From Prolixibacter sp. SD074 (lineage in GTDB: Bacteria > Bacteroidota > Bacteroidia > Bacteroidales > Prolixibacteraceae): a stretch of DNA of 64,000 nt. How positions within the stretch are numbered: position 1 is the first letter of the stretch; every line of letters starts with the position of its first letter. This document shows, piece by piece, positions 27,225 to 35,397 of the stretch. Position numbers and translations under genes: made by a program. The notes under the pieces were generated by a model. The model made no database searches. It was not told where the DNA came from and saw only the letters and a list, made by a program, of their open reading frames with translations. The DNA lies in assembly GCF_009617895.1 (NCBI RefSeq), contig NZ_BLAW01000001.1, positions 177,001-241,000 of the forward strand. The letters run 5' to 3'.

Positions 27225-28241
27225 ATGAGAAAGAAATCGGGTTTTACTATTGTTGGGCAGGCCATTATGCTTGTTCCTGAGTTTGAAAAAGTTGTCCGCA
27301 AGCTGGAGCAACAGGTTACTTTGCGCGGACAGAGCAAAAGTACATTAAATAATTATATCCGGCGTATTGCGCTGTTTGTGGTTCATTTCGGCAAGCTGCC
27401 CGAGCAGATCGACCCGGATGAAATTAACGAGTACCTGGCTGCATTGGCCCGCGACCCCAAATCCCCTTCACGCAGCAGTTTTAAACACATGGTGTACGGG
27501 TTGCGTTACTATTACCGTTTGCTGGGGATGAACAAAAATGCTATCGCTTTGCCATCGCTAAAAGGAAATACCAAACTTCCCGTTATCCTCAACCAACTGG
27601 AACTTAAAGAGCTTTTCAGCGCCCCAACGCTTCTCAAACAACGAATTGTGTTGACCTTGATTTACTCGGCCGGACTGCGTGGCCAGGAAGTGATTAACCT
27701 GAAAATCCCGGATGTGGATTTTCAGCGGAAGACTATCCACATCCGCCAAAGCAAATACAAAAAAGACCGCATTGTTCCGCTTGCCGAAAGTATGGCTGTT
27801 GGACTGAAAAAGTACCTGAAAGCCGAAAATCCCCACATATGGCTGTTTAACGGTAAAGATGCAAGCGGGAAATACAGTGTCCGTGGTTTATCGTGGGTAA
27901 TGCGCGAAAACCTGAAAAAAACATCCGTCACCAAAGATGTAAACCTGCATTCGCTGCGCCATTCTTATGCCACACATCTTCTGGAACAGGGAGTCAATAT
28001 TGTAACCCTGAAAGAATTGCTGGGACATGCCGAAATCACCACAACTATGATTTACCTGCATGTGGCACAATGCCCGCTGATAAAACCGCACAGTCCGCTC
28101 GACACGCTTTATAACTACCCGAAAATTGCGGGACTGTGCACTACAGTTACAATAGTTGCGGCGACAGGCATTGTCCTAAATGCCAGGCTTCAAAACAGGC
28201 TTTCTGGATTGACGCCCTGGTGCGTGGCACCCTGCCTATAA
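27225..28241 (+). CDS. Tyrosine recombinase of an IS91-like element
   Basis: The N-terminal SAM-like core-binding domain (LEQQVTLRGQSKSTLNNYIRR) and the catalytic domain show all active-site regions: Arg in YSAGLRGQEV, Lys in SKYKKDR, HSLRHSYATHLLEQG, LLGHAEITTT and the Tyr of MIYLHVAQ. Relatives end soon after HSPLDTLY (about 28110). Here the frame runs on another 40 codons into out-of-frame transposase DNA, because a deletion fused the two genes. The catalytic part should still be active. Confidence 0.85.
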   Translation: MRKKSGFTIVGQAIMLVPEFEKVVRKLEQQVTLRGQSKSTLNNYIRRIALFVVHFGKLPEQIDPDEINEYLAALARDPKSPSRSSFKHMVYGLRYYYRLLGMNKNAIALPSLKGNTKLPVILNQLELKELFSAPTLLKQRIVLTLIYSAGLRGQEVINLKIPDVDFQRKTIHIRQSKYKKDRIVPLAESMAVGLKKYLKAENPHIWLFNGKDASGKYSVRGLSWVMRENLKKTSVTKDVNLHSLRHSYATHLLEQGVNIVTLKELLGHAEITTTMIYLHVAQCPLIKPHSPLDTLYNYPKIAGLCTTVTIVAATGIVLNARLQNRLSGLTPWCVAPCL

Positions 28242-29143
28242 AGCATTATCATGTCATATTCACTGTGCCGCACCTCTTAAATCAGGTTTGCCTGCACAAC
28301 CAAAGGATGTATTATGACCTGCTGTTTGCTTCGGTGTGGCATACGCTACGCTCATTCGGCTACTCGCATTATGGTGTGGAAAGCGGTGCAATAGCGGTTT
28401 TGCATACATGGGGACAGAACCTTTCACTGCACCCTCACATTCATTGTATTGTTCCGGCTGCCGGTTATACCCTCGACGGGAAGTGGAAAAACATCGGGCA
28501 CTCCGGGAACTTCCTTTATCCAGTGCATCAACTCAGCAGTGCCTTTAAAGGAACGTTCCCCGACAGCCTGAAACGGGCTTTGCGAAAACAAAATGAGCTT
28601 TCGCTGTTTACCGAAAAAGTGCAGGCAGCATATAAAACCAAATGGGTGGTACATTGCAAACCTTCGCTGGCAGGCGCAGAACACGTGATAAAATATCTCG
28701 GACAGTACACTCACCGGGTGGCCATTACAAATGAGCGCATCCTGAACATTACCGATAATAAAGTAACGTTCATCGCAAAAGATTACCGCGACAATGCCAT
28801 CAAAAAGCCGGTTACAATGGATGGAATTGAATTCCTGAGGCGGTTTACCATGCATATACTGCCCCGCCGGTTTGTTAAAATCCGTCGGTTCGGCATTTAC
28901 AACCACACCACCAAACGAAACCTGGCTTTACAATTTACCGAGGAAGAGAAGCCCGGTATTGATGCGCTTATCAAACAACAAAAAACGCCTGAAACAAATG
29001 TTGAACGCTTTGCAAGGCTGACTGGCGTAAATCCCTGTATTTGTCCCGTATGTAAAACCGGCCGGATGGTTATCATAAGAGAATTGCCCCGGATACGTTC
29101 CCCCACAGGAGACACTTTTAAAAAACGGGTAAAACAAATCTAA
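28136..29143 (+). pseudogene. IS91-family HUH transposase, 5'-truncated
   Basis: A 335-residue frame from a GTG. Visible are zinc-finger CGDRHCPKCQ, the HUH motif HPHIHCIV after VLHTWGQNLSL, the Y1 tyrosine segment YLGQYTHRVAITNERI and a C-terminal zinc pair CPVCKTG. Relatives have about 50-60 more residues at the N terminus. Here a stop lies just before CGTVHYSYNSC and the first Cys pair is lost, so the deletion that joined it to the integrase probably inactivated it. Confidence 0.8.
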
Positions 29144-29412
29144 GGAACTTTCAAATTTGCGCTCCCGGTGCAACCGGGAAAGGTATGCCATAATACCAGC
29201 AAGAATGGCAAAAAAGCAGGGTACAAGCACCAACTTGCCTGTGCCAATGGCGTGTAAAAGCGTAAAAACCTGCAATACGTCAAAGAACACCTTCATTATT
29301 CTTCTTCAAAAAATACTAAAAACCTTCAGAAAGTACATAGCTCTGAGCCCGGCTGGTGTAGTTCAACACCGACTCATCGCTGGGTCTTGCAGACCGCTCA
29401 GAGTCCTATTTA

Positions 29413-30237
29413 TTATGCCCTGGGTTTTTTCTTCCATGTCATTATTAATAATCCTGTTAATACAAATGGGATACTTAGTAATTGCCCCATATTCATAAAC
29501 ATTCCATTTTCAAAGTCAACTTGATTTATTTTAAAAAATTCAATTAAGATTCTAGCAATAAATAACATAACTAAAAACAGACCAAAGATAAATCCGTCTT
29601 TTCTTTTTTCTTTATGTTTTGAATAAAACCAGAGCAATACTAAAAATATTAATAAATATGCGAATGCTTCGTAAAGTTGTGTTGGATGTCTTGGTATTAA
29701 GTCTATTCGTTCAAAGACAACACCAAAATTTGAATTTGTTGGTTCTCCAATTATTTCCGAATTCATAAAATTTCCAAAACGGATAAATGCTCCCGTAGCT
29801 GGAGTGGCAACCGCAAGTCTGTCCATTACCCATAAAAAATTGACTTTATATTTTTTACAATAAATTAGTATTGCTATCAGTACACCGATTGCACCTCCAT
29901 GACTTGCTAAACCTTGATAACCAGTGAATTCAAAACTTTCTCCTGTTTTCCATTTGAAAGGTAAAATCATTTCCAAAGGATTACTCAGATAATAAGCTGG
30001 TTCATAAAATAAGCAATGTCCCAATCTTGCGCCTACAATTGTTCCAATGAAAACGAAAACCGATAATTTTTCAAGATTTTCTATCGGTTCCTTTTCTTTA
30101 AGGTAAATCTGTTTAACTATTAAATAGCCCAAAATCAATCCTATCACGAAAAGTATGCTGTAATATCTAATCGAAAATATTCCAAATAATTTGACAATTT
30201 CAGGGTCAATGTTCCAATTTATATATGATACTATCAT
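29413..30237 (-). CDS. lgt: Prolipoprotein diacylglyceryl transferase (island copy)
   Basis: Transfers diacylglyceryl from phosphatidylglycerol to the lipobox cysteine of prolipoproteins, in the inner membrane. The seven-helix pattern is present with the signature IRFGNFMNSEIIGEPT, plus GARLGHCLFYEP, GLASHGGAIG and PRHPTQLYEA. The 274-residue length is normal. Its AT-rich composition and its position between an IS91-like element and other cassettes suggest an acquired extra copy rather than the housekeeping gene. Whether another copy exists cannot be seen here. Confidence 0.9.
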   Translation of the reverse strand: MIVSYINWNIDPEIVKLFGIFSIRYYSILFVIGLILGYLIVKQIYLKEKEPIENLEKLSVFVFIGTIVGARLGHCLFYEPAYYLSNPLEMILPFKWKTGESFEFTGYQGLASHGGAIGVLIAILIYCKKYKVNFLWVMDRLAVATPATGAFIRFGNFMNSEIIGEPTNSNFGVVFERIDLIPRHPTQLYEAFAYLLIFLVLLWFYSKHKEKRKDGFIFGLFLVMLFIARILIEFFKINQVDFENGMFMNMGQLLSIPFVLTGLLIMTWKKKPRA

Positions 30238-30625
30238 TTAGTTAGTGTGGTTTTTTTCTTTTTTCAACCTTGGGCATACCGCTTGTTGAACTTAACCTCA
30301 CTGGCGTTCGGTGGTTTTACAGGCCACCGAAAACCAGTATCTTTGAGGCATTTAATCATTTAAAATTAATTATTATGACAAATTTAAAAAAAGATTTGAA
30401 CAGGAAACGGTTTTACGCAATCTAAGTGAAAGGACACGGAAAAGTTACTGGTGGCACATTGCCGATTGCAAATTCCGGAAGCGTTCGGACACCTGTTCCG
30501 GGATTTTATCGGGCCATTACCGTAAACAAAACATCGAAACGGAAAAACAACTGCTGGCACAGGAAACCGAAAAACCAAAAAGAAAAAGCCTTGGAAGATG
30601 GAATCCGTATTTTAGGGAAACAGGT
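30238..30625. other. Gene-free decayed mobile DNA with a hairpin
   Basis: No intact gene. A hairpin (30299-30338) pairs ACTGG and TTCGGTGG with CCACCGAA and CCAGT. After it an interrupted reading stretch, rich in Arg and Lys, runs up to the 87-base repeat. I cannot assign it. Confidence 0.4.
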
Positions 30626-30712
30626 AAAAAAGGCAGCAGGTAAATCAACTTACTGCCTTTTTTCAGGGCCCAACTGTGCCTTAATTCCTAAAATGCTACA
30701 AACTGTTGTTTA
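30626..30712. repeat. 87-bp direct repeat, left copy
   Basis: Identical by eye to 31766-31852. It begins with a terminator-like hairpin (AAAAAAGGCAG / CTGCCTTTTTT, 30626-30663). Its last three bases are the complement of the antitoxin stop codon. Confidence 0.85.
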
Positions 30713-31024
30713 GGCTATTTCCAAATGAGAGTTAGCGTCAAAATCAATTGTCATTTTTACTTTTGCTTTTAAAGCATTAAAAACTTTCATTATTGTCGAT
30801 AACCTAACGTCTTTTGCATTGTTTTCAATTTTAGAGATTTGAGCTTTTTGGACTCCAATTAATTCTCCTAATTGTTCCTGTGTCAAATGTTTTTCTTTCC
30901 TTGCTTTTTTTATCATTTCTCCAAGGATGTCTAATTTTAATTCAAATTCAAATTGCTCTCTTTCTGTTGAACCTTTTTCTCCAATATATTTATCTGTTAA
31001 TTCGTCTAATGTGTACTTTTTCAT
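30710..31024 (-). CDS. HigA-type HTH antitoxin
   Basis: From the ATG at 31024 (MKKYTLDELTDKYIG) the product has 104 residues with a Xre-type helix-turn-helix: KHLTQEQLGELIGVQKAQISKIE. A longer frame upstream only reads through the toxin gene. The N-terminal EFELKLDILGEMI is typical of antitoxins paired with RelE/HigB toxins. It follows the toxin with a one-base gap (toxin first, as in higBA loci). The family binds its own operator and the toxin. Confidence 0.85.
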   Translation of the reverse strand: MKKYTLDELTDKYIGEKGSTEREQFEFELKLDILGEMIKKARKEKHLTQEQLGELIGVQKAQISKIENNAKDVRLSTIMKVFNALKAKVKMTIDFDANSHLEIA

Positions 31025-31025
31025 T

Positions 31026-31370
31026 TTATTTTTCTCCCTTTTCTTTAAAATATTGTTTCCTAATTTTTTCAGCTTTTTCAATCTCTGATTTTGGCGTTTT
31101 TTGTGTCTTTTTAATAAATCCATGAGTCGCGACAACAAGAGTTTCTTCCATTTCTGTTTTGTCCCAAAATGCAAGAAGTCGAATTTGTTTTGTCATATAT
31201 TTTGTCCTGAATTCCCAAATATTTCCATCCAGTTTTTTAAATAATTCAGGGTCATTAACATTTCTGGATTTCCAAATATTGTAGATTACCTTTTTTCTTG
31301 TTTGGTCGTCAAGGTTGTCAAGGAATTCTTTTGCCAATTCTAAAAATATTATTGCATACTTAATCATCAA
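31026..31370 (-). CDS. RelE/HigB-type toxin
   Basis: A 114-residue protein with the RelE/ParE-fold pattern FLDNLDDQTRKKVIYNIW, LFKKLDGNIWEFRTKYMTKQIRLLAFWD and THGFIKKTQKTPKSEIEKA. The last segment is the C-terminal signature of the phage-derived Gp49-like/HigB family, ribosome-dependent mRNA interferases. It sits directly upstream of its HTH antitoxin. The pair is enclosed by 87-base direct repeats. Confidence 0.85.
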   Translation of the reverse strand: MMIKYAIIFLELAKEFLDNLDDQTRKKVIYNIWKSRNVNDPELFKKLDGNIWEFRTKYMTKQIRLLAFWDKTEMEETLVVATHGFIKKTQKTPKSEIEKAEKIRKQYFKEKGEK

Positions 31371-31475
31371 AAATCAGTTTTTACAAAGATAAGCAATATT
31401 TCCTTATAGGGAAACAATATTTTGAGCGGAACAGTTTTTTCACAATTGTTTGACCGGGTAGCTTACGCCCCCAAA

Positions 31476-31509
31476 GAACTGTACGTGCGACCTTCACCGC
31501 ATACAGCTC
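31476..31509 (-). pseudogene. Group II intron domain V remnant
   Basis: On the minus strand a 34-base segment starts GAGCTGTATGCGG and ends GCACGTACAGTTC, the standard length and layout of a group II intron domain V hairpin. It is followed by GC-rich sequence that could be domain VI. No reverse transcriptase is attached. It sits between the toxin start and an IS91 fragment. Confidence 0.65.
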
Positions 31510-31549
31510 AGGCACTTTAAAGGCTTTCCCGGCGAAGGATACGGTGTGG

Positions 31550-31672
31550 ACTGAAATCCTGGAATGTATCCAAAACTTCCGGCAGCCTAACTGCCCGGTA
31601 TGCAAAAAAGGGAGGTTGCGTTTTGCCGGTTTGGTGAAAGATGTTCCGAGGGAACCCGGATAGTGCCTACCC
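31550..31672 (+). pseudogene. C-terminal scrap of an IS91-like transposase
   Basis: The frame WTEILECIQNFRQPNCPVCK, KGRLRFAGLVKDVPREPG and stop resembles the C-terminal zinc pair and tail of IS91-type transposases (compare CPVCKTGRM at 29.05 kb). Only about 40 residues remain. Confidence 0.45.
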
Positions 31673-31765
31673 TGCAAATCGTTCTTTGAAAAAATTGCTC
31701 AAACGGTTAAGCCCAACACGAATTAAAACACAATTGAGCGTGGACCCCGAATGGGAACTACCCTG

Positions 31766-31852
31766 AAAAAAGGCAGCAGGTAAATCAACTTACTGCCTTT
31801 TTTCAGGGCCCAACTGTGCCTTAATTCCTAAAATGCTACAAACTGTTGTTTA
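31766..31852. repeat. 87-bp direct repeat, right copy
   Basis: Same 87 bases as 30626-30712, including the terminator-like hairpin. It follows the IS91 scrap. The two copies bracket the toxin-antitoxin pair and the intron remnant, about 1.14 kb apart. Confidence 0.85.
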
Positions 31853-31949
31853 TTCATTTCTGACTATTAATCAATTAATTAGCTCTAAAGCAATCACTTT
31901 TTTAAAACCCACCAAACTGTCTACGAAGCACAAATTTATTTTGTTTTTT

Positions 31950-32057
31950 TGTGCGTTGGCAAACCCTAATGCCCTGTGGGCAAATCGGGACGGCTTTGTA
32001 AGCTCTTTGACAAAGCTTTGATTTGAGCTATGGCTCGTGGGGCTTTGGCAATGTGCA
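31950..32057. repeat. Imperfect palindrome before the restriction-modification genes (site 4)
   Basis: TGTGCGTTGGCAAACCC on the left pairs imperfectly with 32039-32057, whose complement reads TGCACATTGCCAAAGCCCC. Inner GCCCTGTGGGC and AAGCT repeats add further pairing. Compare site 5 at the other end of the same module. Confidence 0.45.
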
Positions 32058-32097
32058 TACAAATAGGGCTGGCTTTAGTTAATAAATAGCTATTGCT

Positions 32098-32139
32098 TTT
32101 GTTGATGATTATAAGTATCTTTGCTTTGTTGATGATTAT
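32098..32139 (+). promoter_or_regulatory. Methyltransferase promoter with candidate controller-protein operator
   Basis: A 15-base direct repeat, TTTGTTGATGATTAT, at 32098-32112 and 32125-32139 flanks the -7 box TATCTTTG (32116-32123). GATGATTATAAG (32104-32115) occurs again upstream of the controller gene at 35230-35241. This layout suits binding of the HTH controller at both promoters. Confidence 0.5.
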
Positions 32140-32145
32140 TAAATT

Positions 32146-33855
32146 ATGAAAAAAGAAATTGACCATATTAAGCAGACTGGAGCAACCTTTACACCAAAGG
32201 AATTAGCTCTATTTTTAGCTCAGAAGCTTTCTTGTTATCAAAGTGGAGACAATCTAAAAGTACTTGACCCTGCATGTGGAGATGGAGCTTTATTAATGGC
32301 AATGGCTGAAGTTTTGCAAAAAAATAATCGGAGTTTTGAATTACATGGATTTGATTCCAATAATGAATATCTATCAATAGGCAAAGAAAACTTATTAATT
32401 AATAATCATATCAAAAATGCTAATCTAACTTTAGCTGATTTTCTTGAAGTTGTTGATTTAAAGAAAAAACAACTATCATTATTTGACAATGATTCTAGTT
32501 CTGTTAACGAATTTGCCGATTTAATAATCGCTAATCCTCCTTATGTGCGTACACAAATATTAGGAGCAGACCAATCTCAATTACTTTCAAAAAAATTTGG
32601 TTTAAAAGGTCGAGTTGATTTATACTATCCTTTTCTGATTGCCATGACACATGCTTTAAAAGAGAATGGTTTAATCGGTGTAATAACTTCAAATCGTTAT
32701 TTATCAACAAAAAGTGGTGAAAGTGTCCGTAAATTTTTAACTGACAATTATGAAGTATTAGAAGTTATTGACCTTGGTGACACAAAACTCTTCGATGCGG
32801 CTGTTTTACCAGCAATTTTTATTGGACGTAAAAAATCTAATGTAACTAATACAACGTCAAAGTTTTATAAGATATATGAAGAATTAAATGGATATGAAGG
32901 GGAATTAATTCCAGAAAATTCTGTTTTCGATGTTTTAAATTCTGAAAATGATGGTTTTTTTAGTGTCGGTGAAAAACGGTTAAAAAAATCATCTGGTATT
33001 TTAAAGTTTAGTAAAACAAAAGAAAATACATGGACAATGCTTTCAAAGAAAGAAGGCTCGTGGGTTTCTGAGATTGAAAGCAATTCTAAAACTTTTATTA
33101 AAGACCATTTTAAAGTTCGTGTTGGCATAAAAACAACTGCTGACAAAGTATTTATAAGTGACAAATGGGCTGATTTAAACGGAACCAAACCTGAAGATGA
33201 ATTATTAAAAGAATTAATTTCTCAAGAAAACATAAAACCTTGGGGTTCATGTGATAAGAAAAAACTAAAAGTGCTTTATCCTCATTATTCAAAAGATGGA
33301 AAGAAATATACAATCAACCTTGAAAAGTACCCAAAAGCTAAAGCTTATTTTCTTAGTCACGAAGAAAAACTTAAAAGTCGAAAATATTTAATTGATGCAG
33401 GTAGAAACTGGTTTGAAATTTGGGTGCCTCAGAATCCATCCTTTTGGAATTTACCAAAAATAGTTTTTCCTGACATTAGTACTGGTCCTAGATTTTATTA
33501 CGACAATACTGGTAAAATTGTAAATGGTAATTGTTATTGGATTGTTGCAGAAAAAGAAGCGGATAACAATATATTATTACTAATCCAAGGAATAGCAAAT
33601 TCGAAGCTAATGACAAAGTATCACGACTTAGTTTTTAATAATAAGCTTTATTCTGGCCGCAGACGCTATTTTTCACAATATGTTGAAAATTATCCACTTC
33701 CTGATATTGACACAATTGAATCCAGAGATATTATTAATACCGTTAAGCAAATTAATGGAACGGATGATGAAAAAACAATTTCCAAGTTGACCAAAGTTTT
33801 AGAAAATCAAGTAGCAAAAGCTTATAATGTTTCGACAGTTATTAATCTGGATTAA
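32146..33855 (+). CDS. Type II N6-adenine DNA methyltransferase
   Basis: A 569-residue class I SAM-dependent enzyme. Motif I is DPACGDGALL (about residues 41-50) and motif IV is NPPY in LIIANPPYVRTQ, the adenine-specific signature. YYPFLIAMTHALKENG and ITSNRYLSTKSG are typical of the Eco57I/TaqI group. The C-terminal half should be the target-recognition domain. It protects host DNA from the convergent endonuclease, with which its 3' end overlaps by 14 bases. Confidence 0.85.
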   Translation: MKKEIDHIKQTGATFTPKELALFLAQKLSCYQSGDNLKVLDPACGDGALLMAMAEVLQKNNRSFELHGFDSNNEYLSIGKENLLINNHIKNANLTLADFLEVVDLKKKQLSLFDNDSSSVNEFADLIIANPPYVRTQILGADQSQLLSKKFGLKGRVDLYYPFLIAMTHALKENGLIGVITSNRYLSTKSGESVRKFLTDNYEVLEVIDLGDTKLFDAAVLPAIFIGRKKSNVTNTTSKFYKIYEELNGYEGELIPENSVFDVLNSENDGFFSVGEKRLKKSSGILKFSKTKENTWTMLSKKEGSWVSEIESNSKTFIKDHFKVRVGIKTTADKVFISDKWADLNGTKPEDELLKELISQENIKPWGSCDKKKLKVLYPHYSKDGKKYTINLEKYPKAKAYFLSHEEKLKSRKYLIDAGRNWFEIWVPQNPSFWNLPKIVFPDISTGPRFYYDNTGKIVNGNCYWIVAEKEADNNILLLIQGIANSKLMTKYHDLVFNNKLYSGRRRYFSQYVENYPLPDIDTIESRDIINTVKQINGTDDEKTISKLTKVLENQVAKAYNVSTVINLD

Positions 33856-34960
33856 CAACTACTTTTCCCTTGTACTTATCGAAAAAATCCATAGGAATAG
33901 ACCTTTGGCACTTATAACTTTGGTCTGACACGTAAGAAAAAACTTCACCCAATTTTTCTCCTGGACTTAGAATGATTCCCTCAATTATTTCAGTTTTAGG
34001 ATTTGTCAAGGCAATCAGGTATCTTATATCGAAAGTCGTGATATTTAATTCTTCATTAATAACTTCCTCTTTTTCAGGTGAAAACTTACCTAAATCTACC
34101 GTTTGGGTATCTTGAACTTTAACTTCCAGTAACTGATTGGGAATATCTGGAAAAGCACCATAGAGTAAATCAGAATTTGTTGGCTCGTAGCCAAGTAGTT
34201 CCAGAACCTTTCTTTCTAATGATTGACCTCTGTTTTTTGTTGAATCTGCAGCAAGTTTATATCCTATTAATTTTTCGGCAACCATTGTTTTAATTAATTC
34301 AATTGCCAAAACTTCGTTTGACTTTGCTTCTTCAACCATGTTATCTTTTGGAGGTTCAAAATCGTGTCTGATTAAATATGATAGCTTTTTAGAATCTTTG
34401 AAGAACATAATTTTACTTTCGCTATCGTAAATATTTTTCCTGATTTTGGATGAGATTAATAGTTGATGTTTGATTGTAGGTTTCCCAAATTTCCCAAACT
34501 TTTTAACTATGTACTCTGGAGTTGCAATGATAACACATGATACTTTCTTAGTTTCGATATCCACCTTAGTCATTACGAAACGTACATCGTTGCATTTTAA
34601 ACTTTCTCCAGATTCATATTTTATCAGAAGAGTTTTACTAGCTGGTATTCGATTCCAAACTTGAAGATTGTAAGAAGAACCGCTTGTAACAATATATGTA
34701 TCAATAAATTCACGAACTATTTTTGGGATTCCTTTCTTTTTGGGAGGAACAATTTCGTAACCATCATCAAAAGCGGGCTCAGGGAAAGGATATTCTTCTA
34801 AAGTTTTTGCAATAAGTTTTCGATTATTGGAACCATCTGTTCTTGATTTCCCAGTTAAAATAAACTCTCGACCAATCATAGAGCTTAATCTCTTTTGTAG
34901 TTCGTCCAGAGATGTTAGTGCTAGAGGAGATTTAGCAGGAATTTTAAATAAATTATTCAT
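33842..34960 (-). CDS. Probable Type II restriction endonuclease
   Basis: A 372-residue protein with no family I can name with certainty. The region SLERKVLELLGYEPTNSDLL followed by FPDIPNQLLEVKVQD fits a PD-(D/E)xK nuclease core (PD, spacer, EVK). Its position supports the call: it follows the HTH controller with a 4-base ATGA overlap and converges on a DNA methyltransferase. The recognition site is unknown. Confidence 0.65.
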   Translation of the reverse strand: MNNLFKIPAKSPLALTSLDELQKRLSSMIGREFILTGKSRTDGSNNRKLIAKTLEEYPFPEPAFDDGYEIVPPKKKGIPKIVREFIDTYIVTSGSSYNLQVWNRIPASKTLLIKYESGESLKCNDVRFVMTKVDIETKKVSCVIIATPEYIVKKFGKFGKPTIKHQLLISSKIRKNIYDSESKIMFFKDSKKLSYLIRHDFEPPKDNMVEEAKSNEVLAIELIKTMVAEKLIGYKLAADSTKNRGQSLERKVLELLGYEPTNSDLLYGAFPDIPNQLLEVKVQDTQTVDLGKFSPEKEEVINEELNITTFDIRYLIALTNPKTEIIEGIILSPGEKLGEVFSYVSDQSYKCQRSIPMDFFDKYKGKVVVNPD

Positions 34961-35196
34961 ATTTCTATTTCTAATAATTCTGAAATAGAAACATTGAGTG
35001 CTTTAGCTAATTTATTTAAGTTAATTAATGCAATATTCCGTTCTCCTCTTTCAACTGAACCAATATATGTTCTATCAAGATTGCATTCAAATGAAAGCTT
35101 TTCTTGAGACAATCCAGCTTCAATTCTAAAGTGTCTAATTCGCTCACCAACTTTTTGTAATAACTCTTTATCCTCAATCGTGTAAGATGTTTCCAT
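34957..35196 (-). CDS. Xre-family HTH controller of the restriction system
   Basis: A 79-residue protein: RIRHFRIEAGLSQEKLSFEC, then NLDRTYIGSVERGERNIALI and LNKLAKALNVSISELLEIEI. Size and sequence match C (controller) proteins of Type II restriction systems, which time endonuclease expression after the methyltransferase. It leads the endonuclease gene with a 4-base overlap. Upstream sequence shares GATGATTATAAG and ATAAGTATC with the methyltransferase promoter. Confidence 0.82.
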   Translation of the reverse strand: METSYTIEDKELLQKVGERIRHFRIEAGLSQEKLSFECNLDRTYIGSVERGERNIALINLNKLAKALNVSISELLEIEI

Positions 35197-35229
35197 TTCA
35201 CATTAAATTTTGAACAAAGATTGCGAAAA

Positions 35230-35260
35230 GATGATTATAAGACTACGGACGATAAGTATC
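35230..35260. promoter_or_regulatory. Candidate controller-protein (C-box-like) operator
   Basis: On the minus strand GATACTTAT and GTCTTATAATC lie side by side about 35 bases upstream of the controller start. GTCTTATAATC differs at two positions from the GACTTATAGTC half-site known for C.PvuII-type proteins. The plus-strand word GATGATTATAAG repeats upstream of the methyltransferase. Confidence 0.45.
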
Positions 35261-35305
35261 AATCAAGTTGTACTGCCGAAAAATTGCACTCTTTTGCAAA
35301 TTTTG

Positions 35306-35397
35306 GTTTGCGTGTCAGCCCGAGCGATTTGCAAATGTGTGCAATGTGCGTGGGCTTCCCAAACTGCCCCAAAGGGCAGACGCGGGCTAACAAAAAC
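35306..35397. repeat. Imperfect palindrome after the restriction-modification genes (site 5)
   Basis: GTTTGCGTGTCAGCCCG (35306-35322) pairs imperfectly with 35381-35397, whose complement reads GTTTTTGTTAGCCCGCG. GCAATGTGCGTGGG inside resembles the right arm of site 4, so similar sequences bracket the module. Confidence 0.45.

Larger units (their letters stand above)
27225..29178 (+). mobile_element. IS91-like two-gene element (decayed)
   Basis: Tyrosine recombinase plus truncated HUH transposase in the order seen in Bacteroidota IS91 relatives. A CCCGGT-GCA-ACCGGG hairpin (29164-29178) just after the transposase is a candidate terminus. No terminal inverted repeats are expected for this rolling-circle family; the exact ends are not certain. 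Confidence 0.6.

Noticed and set aside
29348-29405. GGTGT-AGTTCA-ACACC hairpin after the IS91-like element as an attachment site
   Set aside because: A single short stem with no partner copy found in the window. It could equally be part of the decayed element.
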